Below are positions 43,838-52,735 of a DNA stretch of 64,000 bases, piece by piece. The notes under the pieces were generated by a model. It saw only the letters and a list, made by a program, of their open reading frames with translations, searched no databases and was not told the origin of the DNA. Numbering within the stretch: position 1 is the stretch's first letter; each line of letters opens with the position of its first letter. Position numbers and translations under genes: made by a program. Origin of the DNA: Noviluteimonas sp052115395 (lineage in GTDB: Bacteria > Pseudomonadota > Gammaproteobacteria > Xanthomonadales > Xanthomonadaceae); assembly GCA_052115395.1 (NCBI GenBank), contig JBFRGO010000002.1, one strand, 5' to 3'.

Positions 43838-44332
43838 CTACTTCTTCCGCTTTACAGGCGCACGCGTCGGCAGATGCAACCCCAACTTGATCGGCTCGAA
43901 CACCATGCGCGTCTCATAGCGCTTGAGCGTTTCGTCATTGCCGAACAGGCGCTCGGCGACTTCGCGCGTATGCGGCAGCCCCGTCGTTGCGAGAATCACC
44001 AGGTAATCCCACTCGCCGGCCAGCACGTAACACTGCTGCACTTCGGCCGAGCTGCGCATGCGCGCATAGAACGCCGCGTGGTGGCGCGCCGATTCCCGCT
44101 CCAGCGCCACCAGCACCGTGGCCAATGTGACGTTGCCGAGCATCGCCGGATTCAGCACGGCCACCTGCCGCATCAAGCCCGATTCGCGATAGCGCTTGAT
44201 GCGCCGCTGCACGGCGCTGGCGGACAGCCCCACTTCGTCGCCGAGCGCCGACAGCGTGGCGTCGGCGTCGCGTTGCAGCAGTTCGAGCAGCCGGTGGTCG
44301 AATTCGTCCAGTGCGAAGGGCGTGGTCGACAT
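43838..44332 (-). CDS. Lrp/AsnC-family transcriptional regulator
   Basis: A 164-residue regulator. The N-terminal winged helix is FDHRLLELLQRDADATLSAL followed by GLSASAVQRRIKRYRE. The C-terminal RAM (ACT-like) effector domain contains QQCYVLAGEWDYLVILATTG. The start MSTTPFALDEF at 44332 is preferred over a longer reading through the operator region. It is divergent from the DinB-EamA-RarD operon, and the shared gap holds overlapping palindromes suited to an Lrp-type dimer. Control of amino-acid or metabolite export is inference. Confidence 0.92.
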   Translation of the reverse strand: MSTTPFALDEFDHRLLELLQRDADATLSALGDEVGLSASAVQRRIKRYRESGLMRQVAVLNPAMLGNVTLATVLVALERESARHHAAFYARMRSSAEVQQCYVLAGEWDYLVILATTGLPHTREVAERLFGNDETLKRYETRMVFEPIKLGLHLPTRAPVKRKK

Positions 44333-44370
44333 CGTGTTCGCTCGCAGGGTGATGCGCGTCTTCGCGCCAT

Positions 44371-44389
44371 GCAAGATTCTTGCGCGCAA
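44371..44389. promoter_or_regulatory. Overlapping palindromes, candidate Lrp-family operator
   Basis: GCAAGATTCTTGC (44371-44383) is a perfect 13-base palindrome around a central T, and TTGCGCGCAA (44380-44389) is a second perfect palindrome sharing its right half. Both lie 39-57 bases upstream of the lrp-like start and 79-97 bases before the DinB gene, the usual place for an autoregulatory site. Confidence 0.55.
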
Positions 44390-44467
44390 ACGCACGAATT
44401 TTCAAGCGCGATTCCGGACGGCTCGCTAGAGTGCTCGCTTCCGACAACCCCCTCGTCGGGAGCCCAG

Positions 44468-44950
44468 ATGCAGGACCCGATCCTCGCCTCCCTCGCGCAG
44501 TTCCCGCAGCTCCTGCGCGCGCATTTCGCCACGATTCCACCCGGCCAGGCCCGCTTCCGTCCCCAGGCCTGGGACGGCTGCCCGAGCGAACACTTCGACC
44601 CGCTCCACCAGCTCTGGCACCTACGCGACATCGAGCGCGAGGGTTACCACGTGCGCTTCGGCCGCACGCTGGCCGAGCACGCACCACTGCTCGCCGACAT
44701 CGACAGTTACGCGCTCGCCGAATCCAGGGGCGAACGCGGCAGCGCGGAAGAGGCGCTCGACGAATTCGAAGCCGCGCGCGCGCAAACCATCGCCCTGCTC
44801 ACCGACCTAACCCCCGGACAACTCGAACGCCCGGCGACCTTCGACGGCTTCGGCCCGGTGACCGTGCGCAGCCTGATGCATCTGTTGTGCAGCCACGACC
44901 ACCAACACCTCGCGGGCCTGCAATGGCTCGCCGCACGAGCCCTCGCATGA
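44468..44950 (+). CDS. DinB-family protein
   Basis: A 160-residue four-helix protein of the DinB/YfiT metal-dependent transferase-like superfamily. Likely metal-ligand histidines are HQLWHLRDIEREGYH (first helices) and SHDHQHLAGLQWL near the C terminus. The family includes thiol-transferases and many proteins of unknown activity; no specific role is visible. It starts the operon divergent from the Lrp gene and overlaps the EamA gene as ATGA. Confidence 0.87.
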   Translation: MQDPILASLAQFPQLLRAHFATIPPGQARFRPQAWDGCPSEHFDPLHQLWHLRDIEREGYHVRFGRTLAEHAPLLADIDSYALAESRGERGSAEEALDEFEAARAQTIALLTDLTPGQLERPATFDGFGPVTVRSLMHLLCSHDHQHLAGLQWLAARALA

Positions 44951-45885
44951 GCACGCCTCTCAAACCCGCCACCCCGCTCGCCGTCGGCCTGGCGCTCGCG
45001 TCGGTCTACATCCTGTGGGGTTCGACCTACCTCGCGATCCGCTTCGCCCTGCACGGCTATCCGCCGTTCCTGCTCGCGGCGATCCGCATGGCGATCGCCG
45101 GTTCGATCATGTACGCGGTGTTGCGCATGCGCGGCGTGGCCGCACCGACCAAGCAGCAATGGATCACGCTGGCCAAGCTCTCGGTCTTCATGGTCGTGCT
45201 GTCCAATGCGTTGGTGAACAAGGCCGAGACGCAAGTGGGTTCGGGCCTGGCGGCGATCGCGGTCGCGTCGATGCCGCTGTTCGCGGGCGTGTTCGCAATG
45301 CTCAAGGGCCGCCATCCCACGCGCATGGAATGGGCCGGCCTGATCGTGGGTTTCCTCGGCGTGATCTGGCTCAGTGTCGGCGGTGAGCTCTCGGGTTCGA
45401 AGCTCGGGCTGATCTGCCTGATCATCGCGCCGCTGGCGTGGGCATGGGGCTCGATCTGGTCGCGCGACCAGGACTTGCCCGAACCCTTCATGGCCGCCGC
45501 GGGCCAGATGCTCGTCGGCACGCTGTGGTTGGTCGTCGTCGCGCTCGTCGCGGGCGAACGCATCACGACGATGCCGAGTGTCGAATCCACCGCCGCGCTG
45601 CTGTACCTGGTCGTCGCCGGTTCGATCTTCGGCTTCACCGCCTACATCTGGTTGTTGCATCACGTGCGGCCGGCGCTTGCGACCAGCTATGCCTACGTCA
45701 ATCCGCCGCTCGCGGTGTTGATCGGCGCGCTGATCGGTGGCGAATCCTTCACCACGCACGATCTCGGCGCGATGGCGGTGATCCTCGCCGGCGTGGTGTT
45801 GATCACGTTGGCGAAAGCGCGCGCTGCATCGCCGGCGCCGACAGCGGCGGCCGTGCGCGAAGCGGCCGAGGAGCCCGTGGCGTGA
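44947..45885 (+). CDS. EamA-family drug/metabolite exporter (YedA-like)
   Basis: A 312-residue inner-membrane protein with ten predicted spans in two EamA repeats. SVYILWGSTYLAIRFALHGYP starts the first repeat and LIIAPLAWAWGSIWSRD the second; PALATSYAYVNPPLAVLIG is a YedA-type feature. Members export amino acids and other small metabolites. It is flanked by overlapping starts on both sides (ATGA with DinB, GTGA with rarD), and a divergent Lrp regulator suggests response to an amino acid. Confidence 0.93.
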   Translation: MSTPLKPATPLAVGLALASVYILWGSTYLAIRFALHGYPPFLLAAIRMAIAGSIMYAVLRMRGVAAPTKQQWITLAKLSVFMVVLSNALVNKAETQVGSGLAAIAVASMPLFAGVFAMLKGRHPTRMEWAGLIVGFLGVIWLSVGGELSGSKLGLICLIIAPLAWAWGSIWSRDQDLPEPFMAAAGQMLVGTLWLVVVALVAGERITTMPSVESTAALLYLVVAGSIFGFTAYIWLLHHVRPALATSYAYVNPPLAVLIGALIGGESFTTHDLGAMAVILAGVVLITLAKARAASPAPTAAAVREAAEEPVA

Positions 45886-46802
45886 GCGAGCAGACGCTCG
45901 ATCGCCGCGGCCTGTGGATCGCGATCGCCTCCTTCCTGCTGTGGGGCGTCATGCCGCTGTGGTGGCACCTGATGAAGTCGGTGCCCTCGCTGCAGATCGT
46001 GTTGCATCGCATCGCGTGGAGCGCGGTGATCGTCGGCGCGTTCCTGTTCTGGCGCGACGGGCGCGGCTGGCTCAAGCGCGCGCTGTCGAAGCCCAACACG
46101 TGGTGGATGCTCGCCCTGTCCGGCGTGCTGATCGGCTTCAACTGGGGCCTGTACATCTGGGCGGTGAACGCCGGCCACGTCGTGGAATCGAGCCTGGGGT
46201 ACTTCATCAATCCGCTGCTCAACGTATTGCTTGGCGTCGTCTTCCTGCGCGAGCGCCTCGGCCGCGTGCAGTGGGTGTCGGTGGCGATCGCGACAATCGG
46301 CGTGGCGTGGCTGACGTTCCGCTTCGGCCAGTTGCCGTGGATCGCGCTGGCGCTCGCGGCGTCGTTCGCGCTGTACGGCTTGATCCGCAAGCTCGCGGCG
46401 GTCGACTCGATCGATGGCCTGGGTGTCGAAGGCGCGTATCTGTTCCTGCCGGTCGTCGCGATGCTCGCGTGGAGCGAAACGCACGGGCAGGGCGGCTTCT
46501 TCGATGGCTACGGCGCGTTGATGAGCGTGATGCTGATCGTCAGCGGCGCGCTCACGGCGCTGCCGCTCGTGGGCTTCGCCTACGCGGTGAGGCGCGTGCC
46601 CTTGTCGATCATTGGCTTGCTGCAGTACGTCGCGCCGACGATGCAATTCCTGATCGGCGTGTTCGTCTTCCACGAAGCCTTCGACCGCGACCGCGCGGTC
46701 GGCTTCGCCTTCATCTGGATCGCCCTGGCGATCTTCGCGATCGACGGCGCGCTGCGTGCGCGCCGTGCGAATGCGCGCACACCGCTCGTTCCCGCCGCCT
46801 GA
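45882..46802 (+). CDS. rarD: RarD-type EamA transporter
   Basis: A 306-residue membrane protein with about ten spans, of the RarD (chloramphenicol-sensitive) group. Hallmarks are SFLLWGVMPLWWHLMKSV, GFNWGLYIWAVNAGHVVESSLGYFINP (split here: NWGLYIWAVN, ESSLGYFINPL) and VPLSIIGLLQYVAPTMQF. The start is GTG at 45882, overlapping the EamA stop as GTGA. The substrate is not known for the family. A strong hairpin begins 2 bases after the stop. Confidence 0.92.
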   Translation: MSEQTLDRRGLWIAIASFLLWGVMPLWWHLMKSVPSLQIVLHRIAWSAVIVGAFLFWRDGRGWLKRALSKPNTWWMLALSGVLIGFNWGLYIWAVNAGHVVESSLGYFINPLLNVLLGVVFLRERLGRVQWVSVAIATIGVAWLTFRFGQLPWIALALAASFALYGLIRKLAAVDSIDGLGVEGAYLFLPVVAMLAWSETHGQGGFFDGYGALMSVMLIVSGALTALPLVGFAYAVRRVPLSIIGLLQYVAPTMQFLIGVFVFHEAFDRDRAVGFAFIWIALAIFAIDGALRARRANARTPLVPAA

Positions 46803-46803
46803 A

Positions 46804-46828
46804 CCCCTCTCCCTGGAGGGGAGAGGGG
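46804..46828. terminator. 10-bp hairpin between rarD and the lectin gene
   Basis: CCCCTCTCCC pairs with GGGAGAGGGG around a short loop, starting 2 bases after the rarD stop and ending 9 bases before the end of the convergent lectin gene. It may serve both directions. Its G/C-rich composition relates it loosely to the REP-like elements of this window. Confidence 0.65.
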
Positions 46829-46837
46829 GGCGATGCG

Positions 46838-48010
46838 TTAGGGCGTCATCGCAAGGAAGCGTTGTTGCACAGCGTTTGCGCAAGTCTTCAGCGCCGGGCG
46901 AAGTTCGCCCGGGGCCACCGTGATGCACATCTGCGTGCCGTCCGCGCGCAACCGGCCATGCACGTCGCGCACCCAGGCTTGGCGGACGCCGCCGTCGCAG
47001 GTTGCGGCGATGAGGTTCAACGAGGGCGACTGCGACGCCTCGAGGCACTTCCCGCCAACCTGGAGCTGCTTGCCGACACGGCGGAACACCTGGCCTGTTG
47101 CACCGCTGCACGTGCGGGCGCCCACCGGGCGTGTTGCCCCGGCGCCGCCCTGTGCTTCGAGGCAGCGGTTGTCGAGATTGCTGACCAGCAGCGCGTCCTG
47201 TGTCACGCGCACGCGGCGCACCTCATGCGCGCTGCCGCTGGTGTCCACATACGAGAACAAGCCGAAGCGCAGGCGGTCCGGCGGCGCGATGGCGAAATCC
47301 TGCGCGTCATAGACGACGTGCCCGTCAAGGGAGAGGTCGAACAGGAACCCGCCGTTGTTCGCCTTCGGCGTCAACGTGGCATCCACGCTGCGCACGAATC
47401 CCTTGGCGATGCCTTCCTCGCGCGACATGCACTCGTACTCCGGAACGCGCTCGTCGGGCATCGACTGGTAATTCATGCAGGCCAGGCGGACCGGGGAGGG
47501 GCGTTTGTCGACCACTTGGTGTCCCGCACCGCGCACGGCCACGAGATTCGCCATGTGCGGGTCGAAGGCACCGCCACATGGCGCGGAGAACTGCCCCAGC
47601 CACTGGAAGCCGATGCTGAGGTAATCCCCCTTCATCGCGCAGCCTTGTCCGTCGTGGTGGAGCGAGGTGTTCACCACGCTCGCATCCATCAGCTGGAAAC
47701 CGAACAGGCGTGCATCGGCCCTGCGGGGGCTGTGCGACAGGAACTCGTACCGGATGCGCATGGGGAACAGGGGATCGAGTGTTTCGCCCGACGTGGCGTA
47801 GCTCACCTGGTAGGTCGCCTGGTTGCTATTCAGCGCCTTCCAGCCCGAACCGTCCGTCGAAGGTTGTTCGACGACCGGATCGGCGTGGGCATATGTGAGG
47901 GCCTTGGCGTCGAGGGTCCATGGTGATTTCGCCGACGCCGTACCGGACGCGAAAGCGCCGAGCAGCGCGAGCGTCGTGACGACAGTGCGCGTGTTGCAGA
48001 TTCGATTCAC
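46838..48010 (-). CDS. Secreted protein with C-terminal ricin-B-type lectin domain
   Basis: A 390-residue exported protein (signal peptide TLALLGAFASGTASA). Residues of about 30-255 form a beta-rich domain that looks like a concanavalin-type sandwich (RLRFGLFSYVDTSGSAHEVR); no catalytic motif is recognised. Residues of about 262-390 form a beta-trefoil with ricin-type repeats (NLDNRCLEAQGG, GQVFRRVGKQLQV, GKCLEASQSPSLN, RQAWVRDVHGRLR). There are many cysteines, in keeping with disulfides outside the cell. It is a single gene and probably binds carbohydrate on other cells or in its own matrix. Confidence 0.75.
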   Translation of the reverse strand: MNRICNTRTVVTTLALLGAFASGTASAKSPWTLDAKALTYAHADPVVEQPSTDGSGWKALNSNQATYQVSYATSGETLDPLFPMRIRYEFLSHSPRRADARLFGFQLMDASVVNTSLHHDGQGCAMKGDYLSIGFQWLGQFSAPCGGAFDPHMANLVAVRGAGHQVVDKRPSPVRLACMNYQSMPDERVPEYECMSREEGIAKGFVRSVDATLTPKANNGGFLFDLSLDGHVVYDAQDFAIAPPDRLRFGLFSYVDTSGSAHEVRRVRVTQDALLVSNLDNRCLEAQGGAGATRPVGARTCSGATGQVFRRVGKQLQVGGKCLEASQSPSLNLIAATCDGGVRQAWVRDVHGRLRADGTQMCITVAPGELRPALKTCANAVQQRFLAMTP

Positions 48011-48116
48011 CCGAAATCCTTATCGTTGGCGCCGATTGCGCCACGCGCAATGGTGTCGAACGAACTTGCAAGCGTCAGCGCGAATCGTCCCGCGTGTGCC
48101 TTGCTTCAGATAAGGA

Positions 48117-48139
48117 AAGGCCGCGCAATGCGCGGCCTT
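48117..48139 (-). terminator. Rho-independent terminator of the MacAB-like operon
   Basis: AAGGCCGCGC and GCGCGGCCTT form a perfect 10-bp stem with an ATT loop, followed on the minus strand by TCCTTATCT. It lies 25 bases after the stop of the last permease gene. Stem and pyrimidine tail make this the clearest intrinsic terminator in the window. Confidence 0.82.
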
Positions 48140-48163
48140 CGGAATGCAACCATGCGCCAACCC

Positions 48164-49465
48164 TCACGCCGCGCGCAACGCCTCCGTCACCGGCAGCCGC
48201 GCCGCGCGCAGCGCCGGGAACAAGCCGCCGACCAGGCCGATGCCGAGCGCCCACTTCAGCCCGGTCCAGAGCAACTGCGGGGTGACGCGGAACTGGAACA
48301 CGACCTGGCTGAAGTTGTTGCCCAGCGTCGAGACCGTGTGCCCGTTGAACAACAGCCACGCGATCGCCGCGCCGAGCAAACCGCCGAGCAGCGCGAGCAA
48401 CATCGTTTCCAGCATCACCGCCGTCACCACCGGCAGGCCGCGGAAACCGATCGCGCGCATCGTCGCGATTTCGCGCGCACGCCCGGCCACCGCTGCGTAC
48501 ATCGAGTTCAGCGCGCCGAAGATCGCGCCGACCGCCATGATCGTGCCGATCACGATGCCGAGGATCGACAGGAACTTGGTGAGGTTTTCCGATTGCTTGG
48601 CGTAGTAGTCGTGCGTTGTCGACACGTCGAGCTTCAAGCGCGGATCGGCGGCGAGTGCGCCGCTCAACTGCTTGAAGCCCGTCTTGCCATCCAGCTTCAC
48701 CGTCACCGACTGGAAGGCCTGGCGCTGGTAGGCCGGGCCCAGCACGTCGGCATCGGCCCACAACTCCGACTCGTTCGAATCGCCCGATTCGAACACGCCC
48801 ACCACCGTCCAGATCTGGTTGGCGAGGTTGAGCTGCTTGCCGACTTCCAGGCCACGGAACTGCCGTTGCGCGCCGCGCCCGACGACCATCTCGCGCAGGC
48901 CGCCGTTGAACTTGCGGCCTTCGACGATCTTCAGGTTCGGGCGGATCGTCCACGCATCCGGCCCGACGCCGCGGAACTGCACGTTGGTGTCGGTGCCGTC
49001 GGCCTTGCTCTGCAGGTTGACGACCTGGGAGAGCTCCGGCGACACGATCGGACGCCCGTCGGGGCCGCGCGCGATGCCGGCCAACGCGGAGATCAGCGGG
49101 ACCTGGTCGCGCGTGATCACCGAGTTGGTCTCCGCTTGCGAGCCACCGCGCAACACGATCGCCGTGTCGGTACCGCCGGTGTTGGACAGCGTGGCGCGGA
49201 AGCCTTCGCCCATCGCGAGCATCGCGACCAGCACGCCGACCACGCCGGCGATGCCGACCACGATCACGACCGACGGACCCCAGCGTTGCGGGAGACCGGC
49301 GATGCCGATGCTCGTGGCTGCGCGTGCGAGTGCGCCGCTGCGCGTGGTGAACAACCAGATGGCGACGATCGTGGCGAGGCCGAGCATGCCGTAGGGCACG
49401 AACGCCGCGGCCACCAGCACCACGGCGAGCAGGAGCAGGAGGAGCAAGTTCACAAGAATCTTCAT
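48164..49465 (-). CDS. MacB-type ABC exporter permease (second copy)
   Basis: A 433-residue inner-membrane protein of the MacB/FtsX permease family. The core has one span (VVIVVGIAGVVGVLVAML), a large periplasmic MacB-PCD domain, then three spans (KFLSILGIVIGTIMAVGAIF, VMLETMLLALLGGLLGAAIA, LKWALGIGLVGGLFPAL). The end AARLPVTEALRAA is typical. Unusually, an extra pair of spans precedes the core (VNLLLLLLLAVVLVAAAFVP, MLGLATIVAIWLF). It is the last gene of a four-gene exporter operon and lies 10 bases after its paralogue. Confidence 0.9.
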   Translation of the reverse strand: MKILVNLLLLLLLAVVLVAAAFVPYGMLGLATIVAIWLFTTRSGALARAATSIGIAGLPQRWGPSVVIVVGIAGVVGVLVAMLAMGEGFRATLSNTGGTDTAIVLRGGSQAETNSVITRDQVPLISALAGIARGPDGRPIVSPELSQVVNLQSKADGTDTNVQFRGVGPDAWTIRPNLKIVEGRKFNGGLREMVVGRGAQRQFRGLEVGKQLNLANQIWTVVGVFESGDSNESELWADADVLGPAYQRQAFQSVTVKLDGKTGFKQLSGALAADPRLKLDVSTTHDYYAKQSENLTKFLSILGIVIGTIMAVGAIFGALNSMYAAVAGRAREIATMRAIGFRGLPVVTAVMLETMLLALLGGLLGAAIAWLLFNGHTVSTLGNNFSQVVFQFRVTPQLLWTGLKWALGIGLVGGLFPALRAARLPVTEALRAA

Positions 49466-49475
49466 GTGGATCTCC

Positions 49476-50636
49476 TCAGCGGCCCGCGAGGGCGTCGACG
49501 ATGTTCAGGCGCATCGCGCGCAGTGCCGGCAGCAGGCCGGACAACACACCGAAGGCCAACATGAGCACCAGCCCGGTGATCCAGCTTTCGGCCGGCAAGG
49601 ACGACGGCAACTGGATGAACCCGCCGCTGCCCTTGGTCGTGGCGATCATCGCGATGGGCGCGAGCGCCAGGCCGATGATCGCGCCGATGGCGACAAGCAA
49701 GACCGATTCGCCCAGCACCAGCAGCAGGATGCTGCGGTTGGTGAAACCGATCGTCTTGAGCACCGCCAGTTCCGGGATGCGTTCGCGCACGGCCTGCGCC
49801 ATCGTGTTGCCCGTCAGCAGCAACAGGGTGAAGAAGACCGCGCCCATGATCCCGCTCACGATCATGCCGATGTCGGCGATCTGCTTGATGAAGGCCTTGT
49901 TGAACGCTTCCTCGGTCTGCGTCTTGGTCTCGTGGTCGGAGTTGGCCGAGAGCTTGTCGATCGCCTTGGCGACGCGATCGGCGCTGTCGGCGTTGTCCAG
50001 TTGCACGATGTACCAGCCCACGCGCCCCTTGACGTAGTCGTTGGACTCGTCGAAGTAATTCCAGTGGAACAGCATCACCGCTTCCTGGCCTTTCCGCTTT
50101 TCGTCTTCGACCTTGAAGATGCCGTCGAGGCGGAAGGTCCAGTCGTTGCTGCCCTTGGTCGGGAAGATCGTCGCCTGCAGCGGGATCGTGTCGCCGATCT
50201 TCCAGCCGAACTTCTTGGCCAGCGTTTCGCCGACCACCGCGCCGACGCGATCGGATTCCCAGGCCTTGCGCTGGTCGGCCGGCAACACGTACTCCGGATA
50301 CAGATCCAGGTAGTCGGGGCCGACGGAGAAGTTCGGGAAGAAGTTTTCCGGCTTCTGGTAGATGCCGCCGAACCACGCCGCGTACGAGGATTTCTTCACC
50401 CCGTCGATCGAACGGATCTGCGAGTCCAGGCTGTAAGGCAGCATCTGCGTCAGCGACAGGCGCGAGGACGCGATCATGCGGTTGGCGCCGGTCACGCTGC
50501 CGCCGGAATTGAAGGCGACGCGCACCGAGTCCAGCATGCCGAACAGGAAGAACGCCGTGATCACCGAGAACAGAGTGAGGAACGTGCGTGTCTTGGAGCG
50601 GAACAGGGCCGCCCAGATCAAATGGAAATATTTCAT
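49476..50636 (-). CDS. MacB-type ABC exporter permease (first copy)
   Basis: A 386-residue MacB/FtsX-type permease with the standard layout: one N-terminal span (TFLTLFSVITAFFLFGMLDS), a periplasmic domain of about 230 residues, and three C-terminal spans (IVSGIMGAVFFTLLLLTGNT, ILLLVLGESVLLVAIGAIIG, ITGLVLMLAFGVLSGLLPAL). It ends RLNIVDALAGR, like its downstream paralogue. Two different permeases with one ATPase suggest a heterodimeric exporter. It starts 16 bases after the ATPase stop. Confidence 0.9.
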   Translation of the reverse strand: MKYFHLIWAALFRSKTRTFLTLFSVITAFFLFGMLDSVRVAFNSGGSVTGANRMIASSRLSLTQMLPYSLDSQIRSIDGVKKSSYAAWFGGIYQKPENFFPNFSVGPDYLDLYPEYVLPADQRKAWESDRVGAVVGETLAKKFGWKIGDTIPLQATIFPTKGSNDWTFRLDGIFKVEDEKRKGQEAVMLFHWNYFDESNDYVKGRVGWYIVQLDNADSADRVAKAIDKLSANSDHETKTQTEEAFNKAFIKQIADIGMIVSGIMGAVFFTLLLLTGNTMAQAVRERIPELAVLKTIGFTNRSILLLVLGESVLLVAIGAIIGLALAPIAMIATTKGSGGFIQLPSSLPAESWITGLVLMLAFGVLSGLLPALRAMRLNIVDALAGR

Positions 50637-50652
50637 CGCTGGCCTCCGGCGA

Positions 50653-51342
50653 TCACGCGTGGATGGCTTGTTCGACGAGGTTGCCCTTGTCGAGGTGCAG
50701 CGTGTGCGTGGCGTACTCGGCCGCCTTCGGATCGTGCGTGACCATCACGATGGTCTTGTTGTGATCGCGATTGAGCATCTGCAGCAGCCCCAGGATTTCC
50801 TCGGCCGATGCGCGGTCCAGGTCGCCGGTGGGTTCGTCGCAGATCAGCAGCGTGGGGTCGGACACGATGGCGCGCGCGATTGCCACGCGCTGCTGCTGGC
50901 CGCCGGAGAGTTCGGACGGCCGATGCTTGCCGCGATCCTTCAATCCGACCAGTTCCAGCGCGATTTCTGCGTTGCGCTTGCGCTGCGCGGCCGAGAGCTT
51001 GGTGAGCAGCAGCGGCAGTTCGACGTTCTTCTGCGCGGTGAGCGTCGGCATCAGGTTGTAGAACTGGAAGACGAAGCCGACGTGGTTGCTGCGCCAGTTC
51101 GACAACTGCCCCGACGCGAGCTGGTCGATGCGTGCGCCGCCCACCGAGATCTCGCCGCCCGAAGGCGTATCCAGGCCGCCGATGAGATTGAGCAGCGTGG
51201 TCTTGCCCGAACCCGACGGGCCCATCAGCGCGACGAAATCGCCCTCGTCGATATCCAGGTCCAGGCCGTTCAGAACGTCGACGGTCTCCGGACCGCGGCG
51301 GTACTTCTTGTGCAGGTTGCGGATGCTGACGAGGGTGGACAT
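50653..51342 (-). CDS. MacB/LolD-type ABC exporter ATPase
   Basis: A 229-residue ATP-binding subunit. Walker A is GPSGSGKTT, the signature LSGGQQQRVAIARA, Walker B LLICDEPTGDLD and the switch histidine VMVTHDPKAAEY. The Q-loop context is FVFQFYNLMPTLTAQKNVELP, typical of the LolD/MacB group. The start at 51342 has GGAG 8 bases upstream; a longer reading adds an unlikely Ser/Pro-rich tail. It lies between the membrane-fusion gene (31-base gap) and the two permeases. Confidence 0.94.
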   Translation of the reverse strand: MSTLVSIRNLHKKYRRGPETVDVLNGLDLDIDEGDFVALMGPSGSGKTTLLNLIGGLDTPSGGEISVGGARIDQLASGQLSNWRSNHVGFVFQFYNLMPTLTAQKNVELPLLLTKLSAAQRKRNAEIALELVGLKDRGKHRPSELSGGQQQRVAIARAIVSDPTLLICDEPTGDLDRASAEEILGLLQMLNRDHNKTIVMVTHDPKAAEYATHTLHLDKGNLVEQAIHA

Positions 51343-51373
51343 GCGAACTCCGGGGGGTGGGTGCGGTGGGGAG

Positions 51374-52627
51374 TTACTGCGCTTCTGGTTTCTTCTGCTT
51401 GATGCGGCCGCCATCGACCAGCGATTCGGGCGGGCTGAGCACGACGGTGTCGCCGCCGCTCAGTCCATCGACGATCTCGCGGTCGTCGCCCAGCGTGCGG
51501 CCGACCTTGACCGCGCGCTGCTGCGCCTTGTCGTCGGCGACCACGAATACGACGTCGTTGCCGCCGCGATCGACGATCGCGTTCGCCGGTGCGAGCACCG
51601 TCGGCTTGCGCGGCGGCGCGTCCTTCGGCGGCGCGGCTTCCAGGAAGCTCACGCGCGCGCCCATGTCGGGCACGATGCGCGCGTCCTTCTGGTCCACCGC
51701 CACGCGCACCTTCACCGTCGCCTTGCCGCGGTCGGCGGCGGGAATGATGGCGATGACGTGGCCGGGGATCTTCCAGTCGGGATAGGCGTTGAGCATGGTC
51801 TGCGTCGGCATGCCGGGTTTCACGCGGCCGATGAAGGCCTCGCCGACTTCCACTTCCACTTCCAGCGAATCCATGTCGACGATGGTGCCGATGCCCGTGC
51901 GCGTGAAGCCGCCACCGGCGGACAGCGGCGAGACGATTTCGCCCGGCTGCGCGGCCTTGGCGATCACGATGCCCGCGAACGGCGCCCGCACGATCGTGTT
52001 GTCCATGCCCAGGTCGGCGATGCGCAGGCGATCGCCGGCCACGCGCGCGTTGCGCTGCGCGGTGAGCAATTGCGCGCGCAATGCATCGCGTTCGGCGACG
52101 GCCTGGTCGTACTGCGCTTTGGCGACGAGCTGCTGCTTGACCAGCCCGTTCAAACGACCGACGTTGGCTTCGGCTTCCTTGAGCTGTGCCTGCACCATGC
52201 CGATCTGGCTTTGCGCGGCGCCGACCTGCGAAGACATGAGCGAACGTTCGGCGTCTGCGTCGATCGGATCGAGCGTCGCCATGACCTGGCCGGCCTCGAC
52301 ATGCATGCCTTCCTCGATCTTGATCTCGCGCACCTTGCCGGTGATCTTCGCCGACACCGTCGCCATGCGCCGCGCGACCATGTAACCGGTCGCATCGAGC
52401 ACCGTGGCCGCCCCGCCGCCGCTGGCGCCACCGACGGTGGTCACCTGCGCGGTTTCGACTTCGATCGCCTTGTCGTGACCGAACGCGACCCATGCGCCGA
52501 CCAGCGCCGCGAACACGCCGCCGAAGATGGCGAGCAATGCCCAGCGCTTCCGCGACGGCGGCGCGGGCGGGGGCGCACTGCGGTCGATGCGCAATTCCTT
52601 CAACAGATCGGCGGACGCGTTGGGCAT
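51374..52627 (-). CDS. HlyD/MacA-type membrane-fusion (periplasmic adaptor) protein
   Basis: A 417-residue adaptor with one N-terminal membrane span (RWALLAIFGGVFAALVGAWVAF). A lipoyl-like half (TVSAKITGKVREIKIEEGMHV) and the matching half after a helical hairpin (MVQAQLKEAEANVGRLNGLV...) are followed by beta-barrel and membrane-proximal domains (TIVRAPFAGIVIAKAAQPGE). It should bridge the MacB-like pump to an outer-membrane channel, which is not encoded here. It is the first gene of the operon. Confidence 0.92.
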   Translation of the reverse strand: MPNASADLLKELRIDRSAPPPAPPSRKRWALLAIFGGVFAALVGAWVAFGHDKAIEVETAQVTTVGGASGGGAATVLDATGYMVARRMATVSAKITGKVREIKIEEGMHVEAGQVMATLDPIDADAERSLMSSQVGAAQSQIGMVQAQLKEAEANVGRLNGLVKQQLVAKAQYDQAVAERDALRAQLLTAQRNARVAGDRLRIADLGMDNTIVRAPFAGIVIAKAAQPGEIVSPLSAGGGFTRTGIGTIVDMDSLEVEVEVGEAFIGRVKPGMPTQTMLNAYPDWKIPGHVIAIIPAADRGKATVKVRVAVDQKDARIVPDMGARVSFLEAAPPKDAPPRKPTVLAPANAIVDRGGNDVVFVVADDKAQQRAVKVGRTLGDDREIVDGLSGGDTVVLSPPESLVDGGRIKQKKPEAQ

Positions 52628-52735
52628 GGTGGTCCAGGGACGGAGGGAGGCGCCTAGTGTGACCAAGCAGGCAGGCGGATGCCATTGCAGGGGCGCAGCC
52701 TACGGAAGGCCGCCCCCGGGCGCACCTGACGCATG

